A stretch of DNA of 64,000 nt from Harmothoe impar (Eukaryota > Annelida > Polychaeta > Phyllodocida > Polynoidae): the NCBI GenBank assembly GCA_947462335.1, contig OX381717.1, forward strand, positions 41,211,523 through 41,275,522, in the 5' to 3' direction. The position numbers were made by a program, and so were the translations under genes. Shown in pieces: positions 29,173 to 42,269 of the stretch (position 1 is its first letter; every line of letters starts with the position of its first letter). The notes beneath the pieces were generated by a model. That model worked only from the letters and a program-made list of their open reading frames with translations, did no database searches and was not told where the DNA came from.

Positions 29173-31200
29173 TCATTGCCAAAAGCACCCCTGGATAGGT
29201 CGTCACACTACTAGATAAATACACCAAATAGGGGTTGGGCCAGACACGCGAGGGCGACCCTTAATGGGACAAGGGGGAGGGCTCGGCGAGCGCCATATTT
29301 GAAGGTAAATGATTTAGTACCACCTTTTCACACCAGGTGGTGGCGGAGTCAGCCAGGCGGTCATTGGTCGGGAGTATACACAGGAAGCGGCGCGCGCACC
29401 CACCCATACCAAGTGCATTGTGGGTATTGATGGGTACCAGTATGGGCCTTTCACAGGGTTTGGCGCAGCGATTGTTACATGACATGTATGTTGTATGTTG
29501 AGTTCCTCTCCCCTCCATGGCCATGGGACGATGGTTAACTTCCTCACTCAAATACCACTCAATGGACACAGCTGCCTTGTCTTTCAGTACTTTGCCTTGC
29601 ATTATCTTGCATTGCCTTGTATCCCGGGCCTTGGCTTGGCTTGGCTTGGCTTGCCTTATACATTGTATTGCATTTCTTTGCCTTGCCTTGCCTTGCCTTG
29701 CCTTGCCTTGCATTGATTTGCATTGCCTTGCATTGCCTTACTTGTCCTGTTCCTGCCCTATCCTACCTTACACTCTTACCAATGCTATACCCTTTACTTT
29801 GATGGCCAGTAGAAATGGTCCAACATCCAAATTTCCTAATTTTTGTTTCCCAGGGACAACCTGTCCTCCACAATCATACCCTGCCCTCCACCTTCCTATC
29901 TCCTCGGCTATCACACCTTGGACACCTTAAAACATCTCTCGGCCTATCAGCAGAATACAGCTTTATGAATGCCAGTAGCATTTAGCCATCGCTAAGATCC
30001 AGAGTGAAGAACGTCTTCACACATGACGTATTGTTTAGTTCTGTCCAATGTACATGCATATTATATTCCCAGGCTGATATAGCCACAATTATTTGCCATC
30101 TGAAGTGAGTGGCTGACGAAAGCAGTGTATATAACATACATATAATAAATACCCCCCCCCCCCCACCTACCACACACACACACACACACTCACTCACACA
30201 CTAACTGGCTGGAGGGCGGCGCCTCAGTTCTCATGGTGCCTGGACAACTTCCAGGAGTCCAGGAATTCCTAGCATTCCAACAGGTCTGGGGCCTACCCTG
30301 CCCATCATCTCATACCACCCCCCCTCTCCTCCACAACCCTGCCCCTCCCACCTGCCCCCCCCCCCCACCCCCCCCCCCCCCCCACCTCACTCACTTCACC
30401 CAGTCCATGCCCTCAACCCCCGGAACTGCCACCATCATCGCTAGAAAAACGTGAAAATCTATTTCCTATATTGGAAAGTCAGCGTGTTTTTTTTGTTTTT
30501 TTTGGGTTTTTTTTTGCAGAAAAAGGGTGTTTTTTTATAGTGTTGCCTGAAATGATGGTATTTTCATAATACCCCTTTGTGGAAATTCAAAAGGCTGTAA
30601 TATTTAAGCAACATAAAGATGGAGTAATATACCTTTATTTATTGATTTTATTTTTTACAAGTTTGCGTTTTTCTCCAGAAAAAAAAGGAGTAAATTTAGG
30701 GGTCTATATATCTGTGTTTTTTCGCAGAAGAAGGCTCTTTTGTCAGCCTAACCTCAACAGTGTGGAAAGCAGGTGTTTTGAAAGGTCTGAACACTGATGG
30801 TGTCTCCCTTGTAGTTGAAGTGCGGAGACTGAGCATCATCAGCTCCCTCAGTCCAGCTCATTTTGTAGCAGGAGATGGCGCCAGCCGTCCAGGTCAATTA
30901 CCTCTCTATACGAACACGGCCATCTTTGATATCCACGGCTTATGTACATGTTGATTTATAACTTCAACTGGATTTGAGTTGTGACCAAGCATCTGCTGGG
31001 GGAGTGAAACCCCTGTTAGAGATTTGAACCACACAGAGAGGCCTTCTGATGAAGCCCTCTATAGTGGAGTGGCAGAATGGCTCCATCCAGCCCCCACCTC
31101 TCTACCCGTCAGCACCCCATACACCTCAATGTGAAGTATCACACCCTCTGGTATGTGTATCACGAGCTGTGGTGGTGAGTGGGAAAATAGCCCAATTGTG
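29173..31200. other. Mostly unassigned stretch with TTGCC microsatellite and poly-C
   Basis: Contains the TTGCC/TTGGC pentamer array (29580-29745) and poly-C/(CA)n at 30151-30195 and 30357-30384. A dispersed repeat carrying GAGATTTGAACCACACAGAG (about 31018) recurs near 39588. Confidence 0.5.
29580..29745 (+). repeat. TTGCC/TTGGC pentamer microsatellite
   Basis: Repeats of CTTGC, TTGGC and CTTGCATTGC; both strands give spurious Leu/Ala/Cys-rich open frames. Confidence 0.85.
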
Positions 31201-31209
31201 GTTTAACAA

Positions 31210-31625
31210 ATGGCATAGCATGGCATAGTACTTTGATCCATTATGCCCCTTACTGGCATGATGAATGAATGCAGCCCTGACGAGTAACCCACCAGTGCAG
31301 CATGCATTCTTGCATCATGCTGGTCTTACAGGGCTGCACACTCAAAAAATAAACTTGTCTCCAGACTCTTCAAAGTGACGGTCATAAAATAAACGAGTCA
31401 AAAACTTGTCTAAGTGACAAGGAAGCGGGTCTTCTAGCTGGAGATAGAAGACCCACTTGGTATGTGCCAGCCCAAAACCCGACATTTGCCAGCTCCAGAT
31501 TCTATTTGTGGGATGGTAACCTGATACGTTAGACAACTTTTGACTCGTTTATTTTATGACAGTCACTTCGACGAGTCTGGAGACGAGTTTACTTTTTCAG
31601 TGCACCAGGGCTCTCACTGGCTCTT
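31210..31625. repeat. CCCTTTAAGGG-family element fragment interrupted by a MITE
   Basis: GCATGATGAATGAATGCAGC and GCAGCATGCATTCTTGCATC match the family interior. The 31339-31602 element interrupts it. Confidence 0.5.
31339..31602. repeat. 264-bp MITE, copy 2 of the 24377 family
   Basis: Same length and layout as 24377-24640. Ends CACTCAAAAAATAAACTTG and CGAGTTTACTTTTTCAGTG. The flanking dinucleotide is CA on both sides, not TA. Confidence 0.8.
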
Positions 31626-32429
31626 TGAGTCTGGGTACCAACTGCGAAACTACAGCCCCTTTATATTTTTCACTTGACACCCCCTTGGATATGTGCATAC
31701 TTTTTTCAGCCCCCTATTTTTTTCTAAGAATTCAGATGATAGCCCACTTTCAGAAGGCCTCTGTGGCTGCATGGGCGAAAAAGGTTGTTTAACATTGAAT
31801 CAATGTTGAAAAGTGGTTTAATATACAATTATCATCCATAACTAACTATATCTACATTTGTACAAGGTTCTGTGCCTACTGAGCTTCCATTTAACATTAG
31901 GTTATTTTGGAATTATATAGATTACTTGAGCAATGTATGAAAGTTGAGGTTCATCATTTTTATATCATTTGTCACAACCCATCATTCTGTACTTTCCAGT
32001 CATTGACAACCCCTAATTTTTAACTAATTGACGACCCCATTTTTTTCTGTTTTCGACACGTTCTGCTCGCTCGTTACAGCAGTTGGTACCCATAATATGA
32101 ATACCCCCCAGGAATTGAGACTCACAATCACAGGGTCGGCATGATGCACGAATGCAGTGCCGGCGAGTTACTCGGCGGGTACAGCATTGGTGCATGTTTA
32201 GATTTGCGCCAAAGCATGTAAGAAATGGGGAAGTAATAGAAGAGAGGGGTAACCTGTCTAGACCAGAAGGAAGGGTGCCAATAATCATGATTGTGGGAAG
32301 CATGTTTTGGCTCTCATAGAAAGGGGTGGCCGGGTGGTGGTGGGGGGGGGGGGGGGGGGGTAGCCGGGTATCACATGGTGCCTGCTGCAAATAACCACAA
32401 ATATGGTCTACATAAACTGAGGCATTTCC

Positions 32430-32800
32430 TGCCACCCAATGTTACGCATAGTGCCACCTAATGCTATGTAGTGCCACCCAATGCTGCTTAGTGCTACCCG
32501 ATGCCATACAATGCTACCCAATGCTAGTTTATACCACCCAACGTGACTCAGTGCTATCCAATGCTACCCAACGCCACCTGATGGTACTCAATGCACCCAA
32601 TGCCACTCGATACTACTCAATGCTGTCCAATGCTACCCAATGCCATACAATGCTACCCAATCTCACCCAATACTATTAAATTTAATGCTATCCAATGCTA
32701 TCCAATTCTACCCAATGCCATCTGATGCTACTCATTGTCATTCAATGCTACCCAATGCTATCTGATGGTTCTCAATGCTATCCAATGGCACCCAATCTTA
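32430..32800. repeat. Minisatellite TGCTACCCAATGC/TGCCACCCAATGC
   Basis: About 25 imperfect units of 10-15 bases built on CACCCAATGCTA. It is the reverse complement of the ATTGGGTGGCA motif at 1000-1870. Confidence 0.85.
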
Positions 32801-34090
32801 ACTGATACTCTTCAAAGAAATGCATTGTGTAGCCTACCTTTGCCTTACAATGGCCACCCAATACTGAGCCCAATATTACATAACTAGGGCTTCATCATAT
32901 TGCAAGCTTGATTTACTATATATATTCAAATTGCTTCACAAGAAGAACCAGATCATGTGCTCTTTTTATACTTTTATATCATACAAACCCAGACAGTAGA
33001 AACTTTAGCACTCCTATAAGTAACTTATCTCACTGTATGTGAAATCTCCCTTAGCCAAATGGATATCAGTGTCATTTACTGTAGGGAGAGACATATTTTG
33101 TGTGAATAAGAAAAATGAAAGGCATATCATCACATTGTATAAAGTGTATAGGTGCCTGTTAGCTGACAATAATCTGATGGTTCACCTGAGACTCACCCTT
33201 TTATGGCTAACCATTATGCGATTAATTGATTTAGACTATGGTGTAGTCATCAGAGATGTCACTTTCCCTACTTTTGTTGGAATTCCTACCATTTCCTGTG
33301 TATTTCTGTATCGGCTTTTGCTAACTTTATTTAGACAAATTTGGTCAAAATTGGAAGACGTCCTAAGTTTAGAACAGACAATGTATCGGCAGCTTTTATG
33401 AGTGGTTAGTTCTATTAGTGATGTAATGACTATGCATTTATATTCTCATATATCAAATATGTTTTGCTTTGATAGGTAGAAGTGAGTAACAACCTTGAAA
33501 TGATATCAAAGAAATATCAATAGTGTTTCGACAAAATTTGTATTCCTATTTCTTCAAAGGAACTATTATGTATAAATAAGTAAAGGTATTGGTTGGTAAT
33601 GGTACGGTCACCAAGATTTGACTTGACAGGGATTTAAGCTTAGGTCCTCTGCATCGTGAATCCACCATGCTAACCACTACTGAGGGACAGGTGACATAAG
33701 GAATGTCCAGGTACAACCCACTCACAATACTCACACCCTGTTTGTACCTTAAATCTCGGACATGAGATTTGGCTGAGATGGTTGCTGGTGACTAGGGGGA
33801 TTCAATTGGTAACAGAGTAACACATGGTACGCCACCAGTATCTCGCAAGTGCCTAATAGGTTTAACATAGAAATGGCTATATTACCCATGTAATAAAACT
33901 AGTGCTGTATAGACTATAGCTTGGTGGGTGTGGGGTATGTACCTGTAGGTGTGGGGGGTGTAGTGGTTGGGGGTGGGGGTGGTGGGGACCCTACTGCTGC
34001 TCTGACAGGTGGACAAAGTGTGTCAGACCACCTGACAGTCTCCCCCCTGTCACACACTGACAAACCCCACCTGTCCCAGCTTAGCATCTA
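32801..34090. other. Gene-free stretch with one tRNA-like repeat
   Basis: A - strand tRNA-like segment (A box TAGTGGTTAGCATGG near 33680, B box near 33630) lies at about 33605-33690. No credible exon. Confidence 0.5.
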
Positions 34091-34098
34091 TGTTACTA

Positions 34099-34542
34099 GC
34101 ACTTTAAGGGCCGCATAGTGCTTTAATTGTGTGGCCTCAGGAAATTGCTTTTTGGCAATTTAGTATATATCCAACAATTTTGTGATATTCTTATTTAGTG
34201 AAGGAATCAGTGAGTCATCCGGATGACCCGCGAGTCGATGCAGCAATTCACGACTCATTCCTGGCAATTTCGATGGAAAAAGAAAAAGGAAAAAAATCCA
34301 ACCTGCCTGGTACCCTACCCTAGTCCTCAGGACCATGTTGCCTGAAACACCTTTGTTTTTGGTCTAAGACATATATGCAGTCTTGGATGGTAACTCGCCA
34401 AGGCCGCATTCATGTATCATGCTGACCCTACCGGGCTGATGCATGAATAGAGCTCTGTCGAGTTACCTACCATGGCTGAATTCATGCATTTTGACGACAA
34501 AGGGGACATCACATTAGAGTGCTATATGACTCTTAAATGGGT
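34099..34542. repeat. CCCTTTAAGGG-family element, interrupted
   Basis: CACTTTAAGGGCCGCATAGTG at the left and GTGCTATATGACTCTTAAATGGG at the right. About 270 bases of unrelated sequence follow the left end. Confidence 0.55.
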
Positions 34543-34940
34543 TGTCTTTTACCTCATACTCTGGGACAGGTACAAATTCAATCTGATGAAGACACCAAAG
34601 TAGTCTCTGACAAGTCCAATCTTCAGGCAGAGCCGTCACTCTCCTAGCACATTATTTGACTCTCAGGTTACTCTTCAACCACATACAGCAGAACATGTCA
34701 CTATTGTCAGGCTGACCTAAGGGAGTCACATGGGGGAGTCATATAGCTGTCTGGGTCATATGACTCCCCCAGGTGACTCCATGGACTCCCCTAAAGAGGG
34801 GAGTCATTCTGTCGACGCTGTAACTTCTCTCTGTGCAGAGATTTAGAAAGTAAACTTTATTGGGAGGGGGGGGGGGGGGGGTTGTCGGAAGTGCCCCATC
34901 CTACCAGTTTTATGCAAAGGCTTATGCGTATGCATGCTGG

Positions 34941-35060
<120 letters not shown>

Positions 35061-35100
35061 GACCCCGATGAAGGTCAATTAAGGTGACCGAAACGTCGCA
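35061..35100 (+). ncRNA. Hammerhead-ribozyme-like motif
   Basis: CCGATGA (35065-35071) stands where hammerheads have CTGATGA. It is followed by stem II GGTCA/TGACC (35073-35077 with 35085-35089), then GAAAC and GTC at 35090-35097. This order, core-stem-GAAA-stem-GUC, is the minimal type I hammerhead found at the ends of Penelope-like retroelements. The C in place of the core U (second position of CUGAUGA) would weaken or abolish cleavage. Confidence 0.6.
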
Positions 35101-35209
35101 ACACCCTACATTCCGCCCACTACTTCGATGTAAATATTACCCCGAATAAAATCTCACCAACTCTACTGTACACAACTTGTCTGGTTTTGTGTGATCATCC
35201 ATCTCCCAC

Positions 35210-35329
<120 letters not shown>

Positions 35330-35771
35330 AATATAGGGTGTCTATAAAAAAGTAGTGTTTTACACTGGTGGACCTAAATAGGGGTCCACCTCCCCTACCT
35401 CTCTCACCTGCCCACATCTTTCCCCATCCCACTACTGTTGTATCGATCTTATTGGAGAGTACATGTATATCTCTTGGTTTGAGAAAATTATGTATTACAT
35501 CATCTTGTTAAATGTTAGGGGACAGACATATTCAGACCTCCCCATATCATCCCCTCCCTACCCATCTGACAACACTTGAAATCAACAACAATACAATTAT
35601 GCTCATTTAGCCACCACAACTGCCCTCCGGTAATTGGCCTTTTATGTGTTAATTGTGCCATTATGATTAAATACTAATCAGAGCCATTAAAACCCACTGG
35701 TGCCAATATGGGGCATGTAAATATTCGTTTTGATTTAAGTTTTTGCAACAAATAAATCTACTTCTTTGTGC

Positions 35772-36005
35772 ACTTTAAAGATCGCATAGTGCTTTAATTC
35801 ACAATGTCAATTTGTCGGCATGATGCTTGAGTGCAGTTTTGGCGAGTAATGTGATATTGTGCTATCAGTGCATCATGCTGCCGATATGAGTTGATAAAAA
35901 AAGGGTTTGGATTGATGCACTAATGAATGGTCGGCGAATTACTTGATGCATTGGTGCATCATGATGGCAAAGGAACACGAAGCCTTGAGGCATCATGCCA
36001 TTCTT
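35772..36005. repeat. CCCTTTAAGGG-family palindromic element
   Basis: CACTTTAAAGATCGCATAGTGC at the left and GCATCATGCCATTCTTAA at the right, where the ~90-bp TTAA MITE has landed in the terminal TTAA. Confidence 0.6.
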
Positions 36006-36007
36006 AA

Positions 36008-36097
36008 AGTGGCATAATCACCGAGCGTATCGCACTCGCAATTCTAGTACTGTTCTAGTCTACTATGTGGTTAAGTGTGAGTGGTGAGAATGCCCCT
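36008..36097. repeat. ~90-bp TTAA-flanked MITE, empty-site copy
   Basis: AGTGGCATAATCACCGAGCG to GTGAGAATGCCCCT between TTAA on both sides. Uninterrupted counterpart of 23049-23925. Confidence 0.75.
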
Positions 36098-36109
36098 TTA
36101 AAGGTGAAA

Positions 36110-37550
36110 GTCCCTATTCCCCCCATATTGAAAACAGTTTCAGGCCTCCTAAGAAATTTACAGAGGGTTCCTTAAATACTATAGAATCCATTGGGCAAAA
36201 AAAAATTGGGGGTACCCATACTATCTTTTGTGCTACGATGGCTGATGCAAGGGGTCATATATTTTCTTAATTTTTAACATTCCTGGAAGAAACCAGTTAA
36301 ACCATATATTATCCACCAGATTTTTTCGTATAAACCATGGATATGTGATGTATCTATACTAAGGAACAAGGATAAGAATAAAAAATGCTTGTTGAAAAGT
36401 TCTTTTTGGTTTTATTTTGGACTTGATGCTTGAAGTAACAGATGACATTTTCGTTTTTTGGCCCACACTTATCTAACATAATATCTAAGTAAGAAAAACA
36501 GTTTCAGGCCTCATGTAATTTTAATATGGTGAAGATTATGGCCATAGCTTGGTATTTATCCAAAAAAAAAGGGGGGAACCGGCACTCGTTTCTTCACAAA
36601 GTGTACATGAACATGACAGGCGGTGGCAAGTGACAGGTCTGAACACACTAGTGTACCCCACCACTAGGTAGGAGCATAATGCAGGACTAGAGTTTAGCAC
36701 CTCCCCAAAGCTGTCAGGGCTCTGTGGCTACATGCACAGAGAGCTGATCTGGAATGTGAAAGGTCCCTGGTTCAAATCTTGCCAAGGTATCCTTTGGGGA
36801 GAAATCTTTTTCCCTCTTAGTTTAGCATGTATCTTGTCCAAACGCATGCAGAAAATTCTGCTTTACTTATGCATTTATGATATGTGTTGAAAAGAGAATA
36901 TGACATAGCTTTATTAGAAAATAGTGCTTCAATATGGATATTAGAAACAACATTGAGACTGGAGTTGTTCAGGACCAATCCACCAGATGGGGCTATGGTG
37001 ACCATTTGGTGAGGATTTGCTAGTTCCATAAACCCTGCCAGTGGGCGAGTGCGTGAATAGTGGCTTAAATCCTTAAATGGAGTGGACCAGTGGTATGGCA
37101 TTTTCCTCCCTATAACTGAAGGCCGGCGGTTCAATCCTCAGCAGGGGCCAGGGGACAGAGGCAGACTAACAAATTATTTTTGATACCTACTTCTAGTCTG
37201 ACTAGCGCCATCGCGATGGGTAGTGTGCAACCCGCGAATTCGGGTTTGAACATTTGAACCAAAAGAAGAGAAGATGAATTGTGTTTTAAATTCCGCTAAC
37301 ACAAGTAAACACACGACTTTTGATATTTATTTATTTAAAATTCATATTTTAGTCAAAGTGCCAAAGTCACTCCCCCCACCAGCCAGCATGGGTAAGTCTG
37401 TGTAACTGGGGATATTATTGTGGATAGTGTAGGGTGGTAGACATACAATGTAACTTGGCCTTCCCACTCCCACACCGTACCAATCAATTGTTGCACCCTG
37501 TGTAGCAGGTGCTGATAAGTACTAGAAGGCACAAGGGGATGCCTGGGGGT
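36110..37550. other. Gene-free stretch with tRNA-like repeats
   Basis: B-box-like GGTTCAAATCTTGCC near 36770 and GGTTCAATCCTCAGC near 37130 mark tRNA-derived repeats. No exon recognised. Confidence 0.45.
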
Positions 37551-37555
37551 GGTAA

Positions 37556-37763
37556 CCCTTTAAGGACCACATAGTGCTTTAATGCAGTAAGATGCCCTAT
37601 GTCGTCATGATGCATGAATGCAGCCCTGGCGATTGAGTAACTCGCCAGTGCTAAATCCATGCATCATGTCGACCATCCAGGGGCTGATGCACTCCCATGG
37701 GGGTGATGCAGCCATAGCGACCTAGGGGATGATACATGAAAGTAGTATGCGCCCCTTAAAGGG
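37556..37763. repeat. CCCTTTAAGGG-family palindromic element
   Basis: CCCTTTAAGGACCACATAGTGC and GTATGCGCCCCTTAAAGGG; right flank TTAA (37764-37767), left flank GTAA. Confidence 0.7.
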
Positions 37764-37921
37764 TTAAGGGTTGACGGTGGGGAGGTAACCATGTCAATAT
37801 ATTCAAAGAGGTGAGAAAAAAATGAAGTGAGTACCCCCTGTCGTGAATTGCTTTAATGCAGCTTTCAAAAGCATTGGTTCAATACCAAGTCAATGTAGAT
37901 TACAGTATATACTGCATGATG

Positions 37922-37998
37922 CTGCAGCCGTGTCCTAGAGGTAGAGCCTTATGCTTGTTTGCAGCAGGTTAGTGGTTCAATCCTTCCCTGGGACAAGA
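37922..37998 (+). repeat. tRNA-like segment
   Basis: AGAGGTAGAGCC resembles an A box and TGGTTCAATCCTTCC a B box, about 40 bases apart. The ends do not pair as an acceptor stem. Confidence 0.5.
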
Positions 37999-38612
37999 GC
38001 AGACCAAAGGCCCATAGTTGAGACATTAACCGCTAAAAACACCTACACCCTATTCGACGTAACAAGCGCCCCGGGTGCTTGAAAATATTATTTTGATTGG
38101 AAAAATCGGCCTTCACACTTGGCTTCACCTTAACCCTTCTTAGGTGTGAAGTGCTCCATGTCACATACATGTTGGAAAAACAGTAACAAACCCAGAGGGA
38201 CATTAAGAAAAAAGTTTTTTTTTAATGTGGAAAGATCTGAAAAATAAAGGGGGGCGCTCATTATGGGGAGGGCGCTTATTGGGTCGAATACGGTTTTCAT
38301 ATTTAGTTTATTCTTTATATTTTTTTTTAAAGGAGAGCATGGTGCCTCGTATCCACTTCGTACCCATACTACGGCTCCCTATCCTCTCACGTTGGTAGGG
38401 GTACTGGGCAACCCGCATTCATTTTCTTCTTTTTTTTTGGGGGGGGGGGCAAGTTTTCAGTCTATATGCCTCAAGGCTTCATGTTCATTTGTTGTCATAA
38501 TGCACCTAGGCAGCACAAGCGACCGTCTCCCTGATGCTGCGTTAGCGCACCATCCCGACCATCTGTGAGTGTATCAGCCCCAGTGGTTCTGCGTGATGCA
38601 TGAATGCAGCTC

Positions 38613-38721
38613 CCCAGTGGGCAAAAAATTCAGTGCAACGTTGAATCAACGGTTGAATCGACATTGAATCAACATTGACAACCATCTATCAATGTTGATT
38701 CAATGTTATGTGCCCACTGGG
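38613..38721. repeat. Short MITE with CCCAGTGGGCA ends
   Basis: CCCAGTGGGCAAA and TGTGCCCACTGGG are inverted. The inside has direct and inverted copies of TTGAATCAACATTGA. Confidence 0.8.
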
Positions 38722-39014
38722 TGTGTATGAGTGACTGGTCAGTACTGCTTTCATGCCTGTCAAACCCGAGAAAATACACCAGATTTTTAAAGGATCCTGG
38801 CCTAAACTCATGTTACTGTAATTCAATAATCAACTCCCCCTGTAATATATACCCGGCCTGGATATAATATTTATATCCCTGTCCATCTGCTGGGTCACGT
38901 ATTATATCCTCTTTTGTACGTGATATATCCTATTTTGTTATCACCTGCCATTACTTACAACTGATTTGGGCGTCTTCCAAAGGTGGCACAAGGCTGGGTT
39001 CCATGTAGTATAAA

Positions 39015-39248
39015 CCTCTCTAAGGCACATAGTGCTTTAATGTGGTAAGCCCTGTGTCGGTACTATACCTGCATGCATCACTGGTAAGTGAGTTACTCGC
39101 CAGTTCTGCATTCCACCATGTACCACCATCATGAATTTATACACTCTCAAAGGGTCGGCGCGATGCATTGATGCAGCGCTTGTGATTGTGCATCGTGCTA
39201 ATACACTAATGCTGTAGTAGATTAAAACACTCTGCTGCCCTTAAATGG
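39015..39248. repeat. CCCTTTAAGGG-family palindromic element, diverged
   Basis: CCTCTCTAAGGCACATAGTGC and CACTCTGCTGCCCTTAAATGG, right flank TTAA. Confidence 0.6.
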
Positions 39249-39619
39249 TTAAAGCCATAAGACATGCACCCAGACTGCTGTAGTAGACGAAGGTCGCAGT
39301 GCCGGCGTTTGGTCATAAAGATCGTCTGCAGACCCCTCCCCCCCCCCCAACCATTCCTCCTCCTGCTCCCTCCACCCCCCCCCCCCCGGGCCATAGCCGC
39401 CCTTCCACCCGCCACCAGACACATTCTGTCGCGAGAGGACAGAGGGCGCCACTAGTCGAGCCAAATTACCTCTCTGTAGGGATACAGTCATCTTTCAATG
39501 TTCATAATATGGATAATGTGTGTTAATTTATGCACTACAATTTTGAGTTTCGAATAACTAAGACTGCCTGGAGAGTGAATACTGCTGGAGATTTGAACAC
39601 AACAGAGAGGCCTTCTGGT

Positions 39620-39850
39620 TACTCCGTCTGCTCCAGAATGGACCAGACATCTCCTTCATCCGTCGCACGCCGGGCACCAGCACGACCAGCGCCAGCAGAC
39701 GACATTTTACGACCAATCACAGACCGCCAATGTCGTCTGCCCGGCCGTCTGCCGTTCCAACCAATCAGCGCGCAGGAAACTAGTCACTGCACGCACGGCA
39801 GCGCCACGGGCGGATGGGCGGATTGGCGGCCAGTAGCGGTACTACTTGAA
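39620..39850. promoter_or_regulatory. CpG-rich stretch with CCAAT boxes
   Basis: CG-rich with GACCAATCACAG (39711) and AACCAATCAGCGCG (39759), ending in GATGGGCGGATTGGCGG. Resembles a TATA-less promoter. No assigned transcript. Confidence 0.4.
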
Positions 39851-40175
39851 TGGATGGCCATACAGGAATGGTGGCCATTTTTATGTTCTATTTATGCGGC
39901 AATTAATAGTGTGGCAAGGAGGAGAGGGCAGCCGATTAGGAACTGATCTATGAAGGTTATGGCTAACGCCTGACTGACATAAACGTGTTTGGGGCGGGAG
40001 GGCAGGGGTGCCTAATGGTGGAATGGGTAGGCGGGAGGGGCGGGGGTCGGAGGGAGGGGGTGCGAGGGCGTCTGGGGATAATACTTAATGACCTTCCCAG
40101 ACTCGACCACCTCGTTATAGTTAATGTCTTCACTGTCTGGTCACCGGTTTACACAAATCTCATTGGACAATTAAC
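39835..40175 (+). repeat. ~340-bp dispersed repeat, + copy
   Basis: GGTTATGGCTAACGCCTGAC, TAAACGTGTTTGGGGCGGGA and GTCTTCACTGTCTGGTCACC are all found, inverted, at 45305-45620. Confidence 0.7.
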
Positions 40176-40789
40176 CTGCTAAGGACGGCCTTAATGTTCC
40201 AAGGTCTTGGACCACCAAAACATGGCATAATACTCAGATAGCCTAAGACAATCCTCTGACATTTTCTGCAGTTTATGATTTTTACTATCTTTAATTCCAC
40301 GCAGTAAACAAAAGACGAGCGTCTGATAATTCACATAGTATTAATCAGCTCTGTTCACTGATTTAATGTTCATGCCTTGTGAAATAAAATACTTGATAAT
40401 TTATAGCAATGGTGGTAATAATTTCCATACACTAATATAAATACCAATCAGAAACAATCATGTCCACCTCGTTTTGGTGGTCTGGGATCTCAATAGCTCG
40501 TGTTTATTGAGTCTCTGTCGTCATAGCGTATCGCTTAGGAATAGCAGGATACATATACAAGAATGCACTACCGTTGGCATACTCGTCTCATAATTGTAGA
40601 TATGTATATCGTTTTGTATATATGATTTATAATGACTGCCTAGACTATGTAGGCGACATGATGCTGTCTGGATATGAGAGTAAACTTGTCTCGTGCCTGG
40701 GCTTTATAATGGGATGAACTTTTTACTGGCACAGTTGCAATCTCTCCTGAGTGCATATTTCTCAGCATAAAGAAAAGGTAGACAGTTGA

Positions 40790-41570
40790 AGGAAAGAGGG
40801 ACCAGTCCAAGGGGAAGGGAACCAGCGGAAGGTAACAGGGGACAGTGAAAGGCAACGGGGACCAGTGGAAGGGGATGGGGGCCAGGGGAAAGCGAAGGTG
40901 ACCAGTGGAAGGCGATGGCGGCCAGTGGAAGGGGAAGGGGACCAGTGGAAGAGGAAGGGGACCAGTGAAAGGCGATGGGGGCCAGTGGAAGGCGAAGTGG
41001 ACCAGGGGAAGGGGAAGGGGACCAGTGGAAGGGGAAGGGGGCCAGTGGAAGGTAACAAGGACCATGCAGAGGAAGTGAAAGGAAAAGGGGACCAGTGAAA
41101 GGCGAAGGGGAGCAGTGGAAGGGGAAGGGGACCAGGGGAAGGGGAAGGGGACCAGTGGAAGGTAACAGGGACCATGCAGAGGAAGGTAACAGGGACCAGT
41201 GAAGGGGGAAGGGGAGCAGTGAAAGGTGAAGGGGACCAGTGGAAGGCAAGGGGGCCAGTAAAAGGCGAAGGGGACCAGTGGAGGGGAAGGGGAGCAGTGG
41301 AAGGGGAAGGGGGGCAGTGAAAGGCAAGGGGGACAGTTAAGGCGAAGGGGACCAGTTAAGGCTAAGGGGACCAGTGGAATGCAAGGGGGGCAGTAAAAGG
41401 CGACGGGGACCAGTGGACGGCAACGGGAACCAGTGGAAGGTAACAGGGACCAGTGAAAGGCAACGGGGACCAGTGAAAGGCAAAGGCAAAGGGTGGAAGA
41501 GGAAGGGGAACAGTGGAAGGCCACAGGGACCAGTGGAAAGCGAAGGGGACCAGTGTAGCAGGAGACCAGC
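40790..41570. repeat. 780-bp minisatellite, GGGGACCAGTGGAAGGGGAA
   Basis: About 40 imperfect units of 18-20 bases built on ACCAGTGGAAGGNGAAGGGG. It lacks stop codons in several frames on both strands, producing long proline/serine-rich open frames that are not genes. Confidence 0.9.
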
Positions 41571-42120
41571 TCTGGGCAGGGAGATGGCTGTGCTGCTGTT
41601 CCTTTAGTATTGTAGTTCCCCACCCATGCTGCAGCTACTGCTAGTCTCTATATGCTCTAACCGACCACACAGCCATTTTGGAAGCGATTCTCCACAGAAG
41701 AATAAATATCTTTCTATAATTATGTTGCCCCATGTAATGCTAATAAGTGCAACTGATCTCCCACACATTTGTCCCATAATTGGTGATGAATGTTTAATTC
41801 ATAGAGTATGAGTTATAAGTTGAATATCACATGGAGGATTGGATCATTTTATTAAAACACCTTTTATTACTATAATCAACCAATAATATGTAATATAAAC
41901 GTATACTGAAAATATTGGTGCCATCATTCGCTAAAATGCTTGGCCCGAGAACTGGATCCAGCAGGCCCGGGGCAGCAGGTCTGCGAATGGATTACACTGA
42001 TAATCTAAACGCTTCAGGCCTTAGTCTGTAGTGGCTATCCCTAATTAGTTATATGGATATTGGTCAGAATGACGAGCTGATATTTAAAAATGACTGAGAC
42101 AAATCAAAATAATTAATAGA

Positions 42121-42269
42121 CAAAGGCCCATGGCCAGAGGATATTTTGGTATTGTTCCCCCAGAGGTGGGGCTGGGGCAGTATCCCACGAAGCCGCAGGC
42201 TGAGTGGGATGCACCCCAGCCCCACCGAGGGGGGAACGATGCCAAAAATCCTCTGACCATGGCCCTTTG
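42121..42269. repeat. Long hairpin with CGAAGCC/GGCTGAG core
   Basis: CAAAGGCCCATGGCCAGAGG pairs with CCTCTGACCATGGCCCTTTG, and GGTGGGGCTGGGGCA with the matching right arm. Arms are about 65 bases; the tip is GAAGCCGCAGGCTGAG. Similar in design to the 17.8- and 18.8-kb hairpins. Confidence 0.85.

Noticed and set aside
29517..29930. Leu/Ala/Cys-rich open frames
   Set aside because: Translation of the TTGCC pentamer array.
33039..33401. 120-codon + strand open frame
   Set aside because: Starts at GTG, no recognisable domain, and no promoter or splice signals; chance frame in AT-rich DNA.
34575..34610. Second hammerhead, suggested by CTGATGAAGACACC
   Set aside because: No GAAA follows the would-be stem II and the stem pairing fails.
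40640..41623. Long - strand open frame (327 codons, Pro/Ser/Leu-rich) and others in the same place
   Set aside because: It is the translation of the GGGGACCAGTGGAAGG minisatellite, open in several frames on both strands; no non-repetitive coding sequence.
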